DNA of 64,000 nt from the NCBI RefSeq assembly GCF_020564355.1, contig NZ_JAJCRR010000007.1, positions 62,001 to 126,000 on the forward strand. The letters are read 5' to 3'. The DNA comes from Lachnospira pectinoschiza (lineage in GTDB: Bacteria > Bacillota > Clostridia > Lachnospirales > Lachnospiraceae). The position numbers and the translations under genes are program-made. The notes beneath the pieces were generated by a model. The model saw nothing but the letters and a program-made list of their open reading frames with translations. It did not search any database and was not told the DNA's origin. Positions 1-8,754 of the stretch are shown here, piece by piece. The first letter of the stretch is position 1, and each line of letters begins with the position of its first letter.

Positions 1-227
1 GTTCCGAGATTTGGGGTTGTTTTGCAGGATTCGATCCGTGCTACGGATGATTGTGGAATACCACACATAGCAGCAAGCTCTCTCTGGCTAAGTCCAAGAG
101 AAGTACGCTGTTTTACCATGGCACTTATGATGGAGGAAATATTTTCAACTTCATCGATGTCTTTTCCAATTTCAGGATCAACGGTTCTTACATGTTCCTT
201 ATAGTCATTCCAGGTTTTCATAATCAT
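1..227 (-). CDS. HigA-like XRE antitoxin (C-terminus cut by window edge)
   Basis: The reverse strand is open from an ATG at 227 to the window edge, about 75 codons. It encodes a helix-turn-helix of the XRE type (LGLSQRELAAMCGIPQSSVARIE), the DNA-binding antitoxin fold that neutralises a RelE/HigB-type toxin and represses its own promoter. The ATG overlaps the toxin stop as ATGA, so the two genes are translationally coupled; a second ATG two codons later (221) is an alternative start. A strong AAAGGAGG lies just upstream. The order toxin first, antitoxin second is the HigBA arrangement. The C-terminus is not visible, so integrity of the whole gene is unknown. Confidence 0.75.
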   Translation of the reverse strand, partial: MIMKTWNDYKEHVRTVDPEIGKDIDEVENISSIISAMVKQRTSLGLSQRELAAMCGIPQSSVARIESCKTTPNLG

Positions 228-589
228 TCAGCCTCCTTTCGGGCAAGATAATCATCACGTTCGGCCTTTGCTCGTTCAATTTCACGTTTGGGAGTCTTTT
301 GAGTTTTCTTGCGGAATTGATGTAAAAGCACAAAGGTATCATTTTTGAAATAAAAATATAAAACACGGTTATTGCCTGGGCGAAGCTCCCAGATATCATC
401 ATCAAGGTGTTTTGTGATATTTTCATTAAGCCGTGTACCATTATCTTCGAGGAGCTGGATGTACAAACTTATTTGCTTGTATTGAATACGGGCATCTTTG
501 TTTGTAGCTGCTTTGACTCGAAGAGATTCAAGAAAATCTCAAAGCTCTGATCTGCCATTGGAATCTTCGTAAAATTCAATGTTGTACAT
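224..589 (-). pseudogene. HigB/RelE-like toxin interrupted by an in-frame stop
   Basis: Reading from ATG 589 gives MYNIEFYEDSNGRSEL, then TGA at 541-539, then continues in the same frame as DFLESLRVKAATNKD through IWELRPGNN and FVLLHQFRKKTQKTP to the end. This matches the Gp49-like HigB toxin family (mRNA interferases acting on the ribosome) over its usual length of about 120 residues. Only codon 17 is wrong, so a single substitution explains the break. Translation could restart inside and give an N-terminally truncated product, but the lost first strand makes activity unlikely. The antitoxin gene downstream is intact as far as visible. Confidence 0.75.
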
Positions 590-598
590 TAGTATATG

Positions 599-649
599 TT
601 TTCCAAGTGGAAATATTTATTCTATATACACGATAGCATTTATGCTATC
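599..649. promoter_or_regulatory. Palindromes upstream of the toxin-antitoxin genes (likely operator)
   Basis: Two inverted repeats sit just upstream of the toxin start: TTTCC-AAGT-GGAAA at 600-613 and GATAGCA-TTTA-TGCTATC at 632-649. HigA-type antitoxins autoregulate by binding palindromes here, so these are plausible operators. The assignment is positional only. Confidence 0.4.
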
Positions 650-917
650 AAAAAGCAAATAAAAAATGAAAGAAGAAACAAAATTTGAGTGAAAAAATAT
701 AAAATTAGTAATTGCCGAGAAACCTTCGGTGGCAGGATTGGAAATGATTAACTTCATTTTCAATCCTGTCAAGGGTTATCCACAAGAAAAATTTTTTCAT
801 TTTCGGCACTTTTCATAATGGCTTATGAAGGGGTGTGAACTGTAACCAAATTGATACAAGTTTTATGATAAATTTATATAAAGCTTTATAATTAGATATG
901 AACTTGCATAGCTCAAA
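650..917. other. Non-coding gap with an inverted repeat and one DnaA-box match
   Basis: No gene is visible. An imperfect 15-bp inverted repeat lies at 733-747 and 754-768 (one mismatch, 6-nt loop, no T-run), followed by TTATCCACA at 776-784, an exact match to the DnaA-box consensus. One box without clustered copies is not an origin. A second pair, ACTTGCATAG and CTATGCAAGT around 902-941, overlaps the end of the next gene. Confidence 0.4.
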
Positions 918-1760
918 TTAGAAAATTCCATCTATGCAAGTTTTTCTATATTTTGAAGGAGAACAATTAAATTTTTTCTGAAATACAGTAGCTAAATAAT
1001 TAGCATTAGAAAAGCCAGTTTTATAAGCTATCTGACTAATTGATAATTGTGTATTTCCAAGTAATAACTGAGCATGTTGCAATTTGGTTGCTGTTAAATA
1101 ATCAGTATAAGAACAGCCGGTTACTTCTTTGAATAAGCGAGAAAAATGTGATGTTGATAAAGATATGTATTTCGCAGCATCATCTATTGTAGGATTATAC
1201 TCCAGATTATTTTCAATATAAACAAGAACGTCATGTATTCGCGAATCAAATTTATTAAAAAGCAATTGCGAAGATTCTATAGGCAAATGTTCCTGATATA
1301 TTGTAAAAAATAATTTATGTAACATACCAGTTAAAATTAGTTGCGAATAAGGAGTATTATTGTTATATTCCTGATACATTTCTTCAAACTGGGATTTTAT
1401 CTTTATTTGCGATTCAGGTAAAAAATGCAAATAGTCTGTACATAATATGTCAAATTCTGATTGTCCAACTAAATTAATTGCTGGCTGTAATGCTTCAAGT
1501 CGAAATTTAATTATGTATCGTTCATAGGGAATATCAGACATTGCACAATTTCGATGATATACATTCGGTTTACTTATCCCAACATCTCCGGAATGTGCAA
1601 TTTTAATATTTTCATAGGAAAACCATTTACGATCTCCACTGACAAGATATCCTAACATATAATGATCAGAAGCTGCTTGCATGTGTGGCATAGAATATGA
1701 TGCTTCTTTTATCTTGTGGTCTACATGTATTATCTCATTTGAATTCAGAGGGATTGGCAT
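918..1760 (-). CDS. AraC-family transcriptional regulator
   Basis: The protein of 280 residues has an N-terminal sensing region and a C-terminal AraC DNA-binding domain of two helix-turn-helices (ISLSTSHFSRLFKEVTGCS and ISQIAYKTGFSNANYLATVF), which binds asymmetric promoter sites. The start is set at 1760 because TAAGGAG lies 7 nt upstream; the longer frame to 1805 has no such site. It is divergent from the ABC exporter pair on the right and probably controls it in response to the transported compound. AraC regulators beside paired ABC exporters are also seen in siderophore and peptide-resistance loci, but the ligand cannot be told from sequence. Confidence 0.85.
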   Translation of the reverse strand: MPIPLNSNEIIHVDHKIKEASYSMPHMQAASDHYMLGYLVSGDRKWFSYENIKIAHSGDVGISKPNVYHRNCAMSDIPYERYIIKFRLEALQPAINLVGQSEFDILCTDYLHFLPESQIKIKSQFEEMYQEYNNNTPYSQLILTGMLHKLFFTIYQEHLPIESSQLLFNKFDSRIHDVLVYIENNLEYNPTIDDAAKYISLSTSHFSRLFKEVTGCSYTDYLTATKLQHAQLLLGNTQLSISQIAYKTGFSNANYLATVFQKKFNCSPSKYRKTCIDGIF

Positions 1761-1906
1761 TTGTATCTCCTTATATTCATTATATTGTACACATAATAGC
1801 ATCAAATTAGAGAAAGTGCAACAAAATTGATAGTATATTTAATGTAATTATTAATAAAAACTCATATAATTTAATACATACTAAAAGGATTAAACATGGA
1901 GGTTAT

Positions 1907-3643
1907 ATGAAGAAACAAAATATTTATTTAAAACTATCTGTAAAGTATATTTACTATTTTTTATTATTTACTGTATTTTCTTATTTTTTATCCCATATCT
2001 TAGTTGAAGGTTCCGAAATAATATTTGTAGCAATTAATGATATGATTGCGGGTAAGTTTGTTAATCTTAAATCAATTTTTTTTACAATATTGATTTTTGT
2101 TATCCTGTCTACGTTAATTTCTTTTTTTAAGAAACTTTGTGGAGAGCAATTTAGTTTGGTAATACAGAAGGAAAGCAAGAATTATATTGTAAAAAAAATT
2201 GAAGAGATTGAATATGCATACATTAATGAACATACAGGAACTCTAATTACAAAATTAATTTCAGATATTGAAAAAATAGGCCAACTTTATTCTGAAATAA
2301 TCCCAGAGATTTTTCAATCAATTATTACAATTATAGCATTAAGTTATTCAATATTTAAAATGGATTGGAGACTCTTACTGAGTATCGTGATTTGCTATCC
2401 TTTAGTAATGTGTATAAGCAACAATCTATCTAAAAATATTAATAGATTAGCAAAGTCTAGGAGAGCAAAGTATGATGAATTGACACAAGTAGCTAATGAT
2501 GATATTGCAGGAATTGCAATAGCACGTAGCTATGGTTTAAATAAAATATTAAATGAACGAGTAGAAAAAATTGCAAACGATATTTTAGGAAATGAAATTT
2601 ATCGTAATAAGTATCAAGCAATTGGAAACGTAATTCAGAGCTTAGTCAAATGGATTCCTAGTGTTATCTGTTCTCTAATTGCATTGATGGAATTTTTTAA
2701 AGGACAGTTATCCATAGGAGATATGATGGCTTTTATTATTTTGTTTAATAAAATATCATCTCCCATGAGTGAATTACCTTTTAAAATAAATGATGGAAGA
2801 GAATTATTAATATCAATAAAAAGAATAAATGAGATAATGGCTGCTCCAAAAGAGCATTCAGGAACATATTGTGGAAATGCCTCTGATTTATCAAAAACGG
2901 AAAGTGTAATATGTTTTAAGGATGTTTCGTTTTGGTATAACTCTAATCGTGAAAAGAGAATTTTTGATAAATTGAATATAGATATTAAAAAAGGGACTAC
3001 AACAGCAATTGTAGGATCATCTGGTGTAGGAAAATCTACATTATTTAAAATTATATGCGGTTTAGAAAAAGTAAGAGAAGGAGATTATTACCTATACAAA
3101 CAAAATTTTAGGAATTGGAATTTAACAGCTGCAAGAAAAGAGATTGCTCTGGTATCACAGAATGTATTTTTATTTGCAGATACAATTTTTTCTAATATTA
3201 CTTATGGTATGGATGATGTGTCTATAGAAGCCGTGATAGATGCATGTAAAGCTGCGTGTATTCACGATTATATTATTACCTTACCGGATGGATATCAAAC
3301 TTTTATTGGAGAGAATGGAGTAAATTTGTCGGGCGGACAAAGGCAAAGATTAACTATTGCTAGAGCATTTCTAAAATCATCTTCTATCTTATTATTGGAC
3401 GAACCAACATCCGCTTTAGATGTAAAAACGGAAGAAGCGATAAATAGAATAATAGAAACAAGAAAGAACAATCAAACAGTGATTATCATTGCTCATAGAT
3501 TGTCAACTATACGTAATGCAGATGATATTATTGTTTTACATAAAGGTAAAGTCGCTGAAAGAGGATGTCATTTTGAATTATTAGGTAAAGAAGGTTTATA
3601 TTCAAAATTGTACAATAACGAACGTGAAACAGGAATAGAATAA
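1907..3643 (+). CDS. ABC exporter half-transporter, subunit 1
   Basis: This 578-residue protein has about six membrane segments in its first 300 residues and an ATPase domain after them. Visible motifs are Walker A (GSSGVGKST), Q-loop (SQNVFLF), signature (LSGGQRQR), Walker B with D-loop (LLLDEPTSALD) and the switch histidine (IIAHRLST), all intact. It resembles type IV (exporter-fold) transporters that work as heterodimers, and the next gene 26 nt downstream is the obvious partner. GGAGG precedes the ATG by 7 nt. Substrate may be a peptide, a drug or, by analogy with YbtP/YbtQ pairs that use the exporter fold for uptake, a siderophore; sequence alone does not decide. Confidence 0.88.
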   Translation: MKKQNIYLKLSVKYIYYFLLFTVFSYFLSHILVEGSEIIFVAINDMIAGKFVNLKSIFFTILIFVILSTLISFFKKLCGEQFSLVIQKESKNYIVKKIEEIEYAYINEHTGTLITKLISDIEKIGQLYSEIIPEIFQSIITIIALSYSIFKMDWRLLLSIVICYPLVMCISNNLSKNINRLAKSRRAKYDELTQVANDDIAGIAIARSYGLNKILNERVEKIANDILGNEIYRNKYQAIGNVIQSLVKWIPSVICSLIALMEFFKGQLSIGDMMAFIILFNKISSPMSELPFKINDGRELLISIKRINEIMAAPKEHSGTYCGNASDLSKTESVICFKDVSFWYNSNREKRIFDKLNIDIKKGTTTAIVGSSGVGKSTLFKIICGLEKVREGDYYLYKQNFRNWNLTAARKEIALVSQNVFLFADTIFSNITYGMDDVSIEAVIDACKAACIHDYIITLPDGYQTFIGENGVNLSGGQRQRLTIARAFLKSSSILLLDEPTSALDVKTEEAINRIIETRKNNQTVIIIAHRLSTIRNADDIIVLHKGKVAERGCHFELLGKEGLYSKLYNNERETGIE

Positions 3644-3669
3644 AATTATTAGTATATAGGAGTAGTGCT

Positions 3670-5313
3670 ATGACACAGAAAAATGTTTTTTGGAAGTTTT
3701 TAGGTTTATTAGAAAACAGATTAATGATATATATTGTATCTATAATAATGATGACAACCTTTTATGCTGTATTTGAAGTTACAGGTTCGCTTTTTGTAAA
3801 ATCTATATTTGATATTGCAGAAAAAGGAAATTATGAAGATGTAAGTGTAACTATGGGATTCTACTTATTGATAGGAATAGTTGCAGTATGTATTGCTTCA
3901 ATGTTTATGTATATTTACAATAATGAAGCAAAAAAAGGTTCTATAGAAATAAAGAAGAAGGTATTTTCTAAAACATTAAATTTTCCAATGGAATTCTATG
4001 ATACACATCATAGTGGTGAATTGCTATCACGTTTAATTTATGATACAGATAAAGCAAGTGAAATATATTCATCCAGATTAAGGAGAGTGTTGGCTCCTAT
4101 AATTTCCGTTTTGGTATATATAATAATAATGTTTATAATCAATCCAGCAATGACATTAGTTCTTGTTCTTTTGAATATTTTACTTTTTTTACTTAATACA
4201 TTAATATCTAAACCAATGAAAAAAGTAGGAAAAGAGTCCGCAGAAAAAAGTGCAATAATGACAGAAAAATTATCTAATATGTTGACCGGTATAGAGGTAA
4301 ATAAAATGTACGATTTTATGCATCATAACCGGAAGAAATATGAACTAGCTAATAAAGAATATTGTTATGTACAGAGGAAAAGAATGTACTTAGTTAGTAT
4401 TTTAGAATCTCTTAATGTTGCTTTTGATATGTTGTGTGCATTACTTTTTTTAGTTATAGGTATTTATTTTTTACAACATCAATTAGTTTCTTTGGGAGAT
4501 ATTGCAGCAGTATATACTATATATGCTGCACTTAGTTTACAATTTATGCAATTAGGTAAATATTATCCTGAATTGATGAATTGTATATCTTTTGCAGAGA
4601 GAATATTTTCTTTTCTGGATGAGAAAGAAGAATGTACTGAAATGGTAAATGACATACAAATTGATAGCACTTATGAATCTAGTGCAATTAATATTGATAA
4701 TTTATCTTTTCAATATAATGTAGCTACACCCGTTTTAAATCAAGTAACAATAACAATACCTAAAAATAAAAATGTGGCATTAATAGGTAGATCGGGATGT
4801 GGTAAAAGTACAATAGCAAAACTTCTATTAGGTTTTTATCCAATTTCTTCTGGCGATATTAAATTTTTTGGAAAATCTATTAAAGAGCTTGGATTAGAAA
4901 ATGTAAGAGCATTGATAGCATATGTTCCTCAAGAAGCATATTTGTTTGAAACAAATATTATCGAGAATATACGATATGGTAAACCGAATGCAACAGATGC
5001 AGAAATTATAAATGCAGCAAAATTAGCTAATGCTCATGATTTTATTATGAAGCAAGCCGATAAATATCAAACCATGATAATTGGCAACGGCCACAATTTG
5101 TCTGGAGGAGAAAAACAAAGAATAGCAATGGCTAGAGCCATAATAAAAAATTCACCAATTATAATTTTAGATGAAGCAACTTCTGCACTGGACAATGAAT
5201 CAGAATTTCTTATACAAGATACAATTACAAAATTGAAAAAAACAAAAACTATTATTACGATTGCACATAAACAAGCAACCATAGATTTTGCAGATATCGT
5301 AATTGAATTATAA
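3670..5313 (+). CDS. ABC exporter half-transporter, subunit 2
   Basis: This 547-residue protein has the same layout as its neighbour: a membrane domain over roughly 320 residues, then an ATPase domain with Walker A (GRSGCGKST), Q-loop (PQEAYLF), signature (LSGGEKQR), Walker B (IILDEATSALD) and the H-switch (IAHKQAT). Both composite ATP sites of a heterodimer would therefore keep a catalytic glutamate, unlike many heterodimeric exporters with one degenerate site. It ends right after the H-loop, so the C-terminal tail usual in the family is nearly absent. It is co-transcribed with subunit 1. The AT-rich base composition matches the island, not the chromosome to the right. Confidence 0.88.
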   Translation: MTQKNVFWKFLGLLENRLMIYIVSIIMMTTFYAVFEVTGSLFVKSIFDIAEKGNYEDVSVTMGFYLLIGIVAVCIASMFMYIYNNEAKKGSIEIKKKVFSKTLNFPMEFYDTHHSGELLSRLIYDTDKASEIYSSRLRRVLAPIISVLVYIIIMFIINPAMTLVLVLLNILLFLLNTLISKPMKKVGKESAEKSAIMTEKLSNMLTGIEVNKMYDFMHHNRKKYELANKEYCYVQRKRMYLVSILESLNVAFDMLCALLFLVIGIYFLQHQLVSLGDIAAVYTIYAALSLQFMQLGKYYPELMNCISFAERIFSFLDEKEECTEMVNDIQIDSTYESSAINIDNLSFQYNVATPVLNQVTITIPKNKNVALIGRSGCGKSTIAKLLLGFYPISSGDIKFFGKSIKELGLENVRALIAYVPQEAYLFETNIIENIRYGKPNATDAEIINAAKLANAHDFIMKQADKYQTMIIGNGHNLSGGEKQRIAMARAIIKNSPIIILDEATSALDNESEFLIQDTITKLKKTKTIITIAHKQATIDFADIVIEL

Positions 5314-5475
5314 CAATTGGATTACCCCCAGATGATAGTGTCAAATGATATATGAAAAAAACAAAAAGACACTTTGCACATTGAAAATTGTAAATATTTT
5401 ATGATGTGATAGACGGACACCACCCTTGACAGCACGAAAAAATAGCCGCAAAGCGGTGGCTGGTTTGTTTACACA

Positions 5476-5577
5476 CAGTCCATTGCAAAGGTAATCGGTG
5501 CAGATAAGAGAGAGGATGGCTACCTGGAGGGCAATGGTTATATTGTCAGCTGGTGTGTGGGGCATCTGGTGGAACTT
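5476..5577 (+). pseudogene. Internal scrap of a conjugative-element type IA topoisomerase (topB)
   Basis: One frame reads SIAKVIGADKREDGYLEGNG and then YIVSWCVGHLVEL, which I recognise as the start region of the TopB-like topoisomerase carried by Tn1549-type conjugative elements. The preceding conserved N-terminal residues (MKLVIAEKPSVA-like) are missing and the frame stops soon after, so only about 34 codons survive. The scrap is fused out of frame to the next gene and marks a deletion inside a former conjugative element. Confidence 0.6.
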
Positions 5578-6121
5578 GGAGTATATTACAGTGGATTTTG
5601 TAAGACGCATTCCGGTTGATATATTTGAAAAATGGTATGCAGATCAGGATATATACCGCAAGGTCACACATATTCCAACCGCAGAGGAACTGGAGAAAGA
5701 TTACATTTGTTTGCAGGATGCGGCGGATCTGCTTGGAATTTCACGGGAAAAGCTGGCAAAGATTGTAAGAAGCGAAGAGATCGGAAGACTTCTGGATTCT
5801 ACAATCTGCAATAATAAAAGGTGGATTACTAGGAAGAGTTTTCAGTTATTCTTTAATGCTCAGAATGTGTATTACATCATAGATGATGAGGTTAAACAGA
5901 AAGAAACCCTGATGTCACAGGAAAAAGATGCATTATCCTTGGAGATAAAAGAATACATATCCAGACAGGATGTAGCGGAACTGGCAGGAGTGAATGTATC
6001 GACAGTTATCAAGTGGATGCAGTCCGGAGAATTCCAGTGTATCGGAGCCGGGAAGGTTCTGAGAGTTCACAGGCAGCAGTTCCTGAAATGGCTGGAGAAA
6101 AACAGGGAAGGGGTGATGTGA
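5498..6121 (+). CDS. Helix-turn-helix (excisionase-like) protein, N-terminus rearranged
   Basis: From about 5594 the frame encodes VRRIPVDIFEKWY followed by two MerR/excisionase-like modules (ICLQDAADLLGISREKLAKI and YISRQDVAELAGVNVSTVI). Such proteins sit directly before the integrase in conjugative elements and may direct recombination. The first 31 codons from ATG 5498 are a shifted reading of the topB scrap and are not homologous material. A GTG at 5591 with TTGGAG upstream is an alternative start. The gene ends one base before the integrase ATG, so the two were co-translated. Function after the N-terminal loss is doubtful. Confidence 0.6.
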   Translation: MQIRERMATWRAMVILSAGVWGIWWNLEYITVDFVRRIPVDIFEKWYADQDIYRKVTHIPTAEELEKDYICLQDAADLLGISREKLAKIVRSEEIGRLLDSTICNNKRWITRKSFQLFFNAQNVYYIIDDEVKQKETLMSQEKDALSLEIKEYISRQDVAELAGVNVSTVIKWMQSGEFQCIGAGKVLRVHRQQFLKWLEKNREGVM

Positions 6122-6122
6122 C

Positions 6123-7516
6123 ATGGTTTTTATCAGACACCGAGGAAAGACATATTCCGTGGTATATAAAATTCTGGATGATAATGGAGAAGAACATACA
6201 ACTTCTGAAACCTTTGCCACGCAGAAAGAGGCGGAAAAGCGAAAAAAGGAAATCGAGTATAAACAGTCTATCGGAAAATTTGAAGTCCCACAGTGTACTA
6301 CCATAAAAGAATTGCTTGAAGAGTATGTGCAGATATATGGACATGACAAGTGGGGTGTTGCTACTTACTCCGGTAATATTGCTCTGATAAATAATTACAT
6401 TCTTCCTACAATCGGAGAAACCAAACTGACAAGCATCAACACGCATTTTATGGAAAAGTATTATAAGGATATTCTTAAAATGCCGGCGGTAAAGAGTACG
6501 AAGAATCAGGATGGGACAGGAACAATCACGGAAAGCACAGTAAATGAGATACATAAGGTATTAAGGAGCTGTTTCCGCCAGGCGGTAAATGGGATATGAT
6601 GGAAAAGAACCTGGCTGCGGATGCAATCGTTCCAAAAGCAAAGAAGCAGGAGCGCGAGATCTGGACAGCCGAGATGCTTATGCAGGCATTGGAAGCCTGT
6701 GATAACAAAATGCTCAAAATAGCATTTCATCTTGCATTTACGGCAACACTCAGGATTGGGGAAGTGCTAGGGCTGACTTGGGATGCAATGGATATTTCAG
6801 ATGAGGCGATTGCTGCCAACCGGGCATATGTTTATATCAATAAGGAAGTAGAGCGTGTATCGAAACAGGCAGTGGAAGAGCTGAATTCCAAGGATATCAT
6901 ACTGATATTTCCAAGCCAGAAGAAAAATAATAAAACGGTCAGGGTGTTAAAATCACCAAAGACGGATAGCAGCAAGAGAAAAGTGTTTATTCCGAAATCT
7001 GTGGCACAATGCCTAATCGAACTGAAAAAGGATCAGGAAGAAATTATCGAAGCACTGGGTAATGAGTATCAGAATTATAATCTGGTCATGGCAACAACTT
7101 TCGGACTTCCCATAGGAGACAGCTATCTGAGGACGAAAATGCAGGATATCATAGACGAGCTGGGACTGCCGGATGTCGTATTTCACAGCCTGCGTCATAC
7201 CAGTGTCACCTACAAGCTGAAACTCAGTGGCGGAGACATTAAAGCAGTCCAGGGAAATTCCGGCCATGCACAGGCGGACATGGTAACGGAAGTGTATGGT
7301 CATATCCTTGATGAAGACCGAAGGAAGAATGCGGAGCTTATGGAGAATGCCTTTTATAATAAGGAAAATCTTAATCCGCAGATGAAAGAGCAGGATGAAG
7401 GCAGCAGTACGATTATTGTACCGAATGGGGTGGATGCAGAGCTGCTGATGAAGGTGTTGGGGAATCCGGAGATGGCAGCATTGCTAACATCATTGGCAAA
7501 GACAATGAAAGTATAA
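6123..7516 (+). pseudogene. int: Tyrosine recombinase (integrase), split by a one-base deletion
   Basis: The gene encodes a phage-type integrase: an N-terminal arm-binding domain, a SAM-like core-binding domain (TIKELLEEYVQIYG) and a catalytic domain with arginine (TLRIGEVLGLTW), HxxR (HSLRHTS), histidine (GNSGHA) and the nucleophile tyrosine in VYGHI. At 6587-6589 the sequence GTAAATGGG makes the frame end as AVNGI-stop; adding one A there gives AVKWDMMEKN and joins the two halves into one protein of about 464 residues. The second half reopens at an ATG overlapping the stop. Full-length enzyme would not be made, so the element is probably no longer self-mobile, unless this is a sequencing error. 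Confidence 0.85.
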
Positions 7517-7647
7517 TAATAGGTAGAAAGACGATATTGTATAGATGGAAAAAGTCTGTGCAGTGTCGTTTTTTTGATGGGTAGAATTCAAAAACGTTGT
7601 AATATTCTGTCGAATATTGTCATGTATATAGTGAAGGGCGGTTTTAC

Positions 7648-7884
7648 ATGGCAAAAGATGAAGAAAAAGAAATCAGGTTGATAAAAGAAAAGTTGGACTA
7701 TTATATGATGGAAGCTGATGATAAGGATTTTGATACCGAAGATGTACAGAAGCTGCTGAAAAGGTTGGATGAGTTGGAACCAATACCATTGCCGTGGAAA
7801 TCAGTGGATGAAGCATTGAAAGATTTCTGGAAATACTTTGATGAGAGGCAGAGAGAAGAGCGGATAATAACTGTAAAGCAATAA
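7648..7884 (+). CDS. Small acidic protein of unknown function
   Basis: This 78-residue protein is rich in Glu, Asp and Lys and predicted helical (KEIRLIKEKLDYYMMEADDK, FWKYFDERQREER). It has no membrane segment or cysteine. Small acidic genes of this kind are common just after the integrase in Lachnospiraceae elements. GAAGGGCGG lies upstream of the ATG. I do not recognise a family. Confidence 0.6.
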   Translation: MAKDEEKEIRLIKEKLDYYMMEADDKDFDTEDVQKLLKRLDELEPIPLPWKSVDEALKDFWKYFDERQREERIITVKQ

Positions 7885-7960
7885 TTGGGAAAGCTGTGTT
7901 TTGAATCGATTGTATGATAATATATTGTAGAGGTACTGGATTATTATGGGAGGAATATAA

Positions 7961-8740
7961 ATGCTCATAATTAGCTTAAATATCAATGATTTCGGTGGAG
8001 TAAATGAACAATTAGCAAATTATAGAAAGATAAATTATTATGGAAGGACCGTAACGGATTGGGATTTTTGGAGAAAAATAGAAAAAACGATTGTTATCAA
8101 AAAATTAAAAAACATTATCAGGGAAAAGCAACCAACTATATTTATACTTCAAGAATTTGAATTGAATAATTCTGAAGAGCCAATGTCTTTTATAGATTGG
8201 ATGAAAGATAATGGGTATAAGGTAAAAGGTGCAATGCCAGAATATAAAATATCAATGACACTTTTATTTGTTAAAAATGAAAAAGTGACACAAATTCATA
8301 TTTCACATGGTAAAACAAAAATAGATGCAAGGGATTGTGCAATTAAAATTGAAAACTACATAATTTATGGTACACATGTTCCTCTCAATTCTAAATCGAG
8401 ACCAACTATAAGAGAAGATTATTGGGATGAAATTATTGATTTTTACGAAGAATATAAAACGAACCAAATTGTGCTTATAGGAGATTTTAATACATATGAT
8501 GAAACATCGAGGGCTTATGTAAAATATAAGAAATTACTTGGTAAAGGGGCTTTGGATTTGTGGTTGCATCAAGGTAAACCAAATTCTACTCCAACAGAGG
8601 TAAAATATCATAACCGGTTAGATTATGTTTTTATTTCTCCAAGTGTAGAAGAAAATGTTGTATCAATGGACATTGATGCTAACATAATGGATAAGGATAA
8701 AATAAGTGATCATGCGGCTGTTTTGTTAGAACTAAAGTGA
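7961..8740 (+). CDS. Endonuclease/exonuclease/phosphatase (EEP) family nuclease
   Basis: The 259-residue protein has the complete EEP (DNase I-like) set: Asn7 in SLNIN, Glu65 in LQEFE, His139 in GTHVP, Asp175 and Asn177 in IGDFN, Asp221 in NRLDYVF, and SDH at 249-251. These residues bind a metal and cleave a phosphodiester, so the protein is probably an active DNase or a phosphatase. GGAGG precedes the ATG by 8 nt. The PLD-type nuclease gene follows within 14 nt and the two are surely one operon. There is no signal peptide, so it acts in the cytoplasm. AT content is much higher than in the integrase next to it, which suggests a separately acquired cargo cassette. A defence role is inference. 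Confidence 0.8.
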   Translation: MLIISLNINDFGGVNEQLANYRKINYYGRTVTDWDFWRKIEKTIVIKKLKNIIREKQPTIFILQEFELNNSEEPMSFIDWMKDNGYKVKGAMPEYKISMTLLFVKNEKVTQIHISHGKTKIDARDCAIKIENYIIYGTHVPLNSKSRPTIREDYWDEIIDFYEEYKTNQIVLIGDFNTYDETSRAYVKYKKLLGKGALDLWLHQGKPNSTPTEVKYHNRLDYVFISPSVEENVVSMDIDANIMDKDKISDHAAVLLELK

Positions 8741-8754
8741 AAGGTGGAGAGAGT

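Noticed and set aside
776..784. Replication origin
   Set aside because: Only one DnaA box, no AT-rich unwinding region with clustered boxes and no initiator gene in the window.
902..941. Terminator for the first AraC gene
   Set aside because: The hairpin overlaps the coding end and has no T-run on the transcribed strand.
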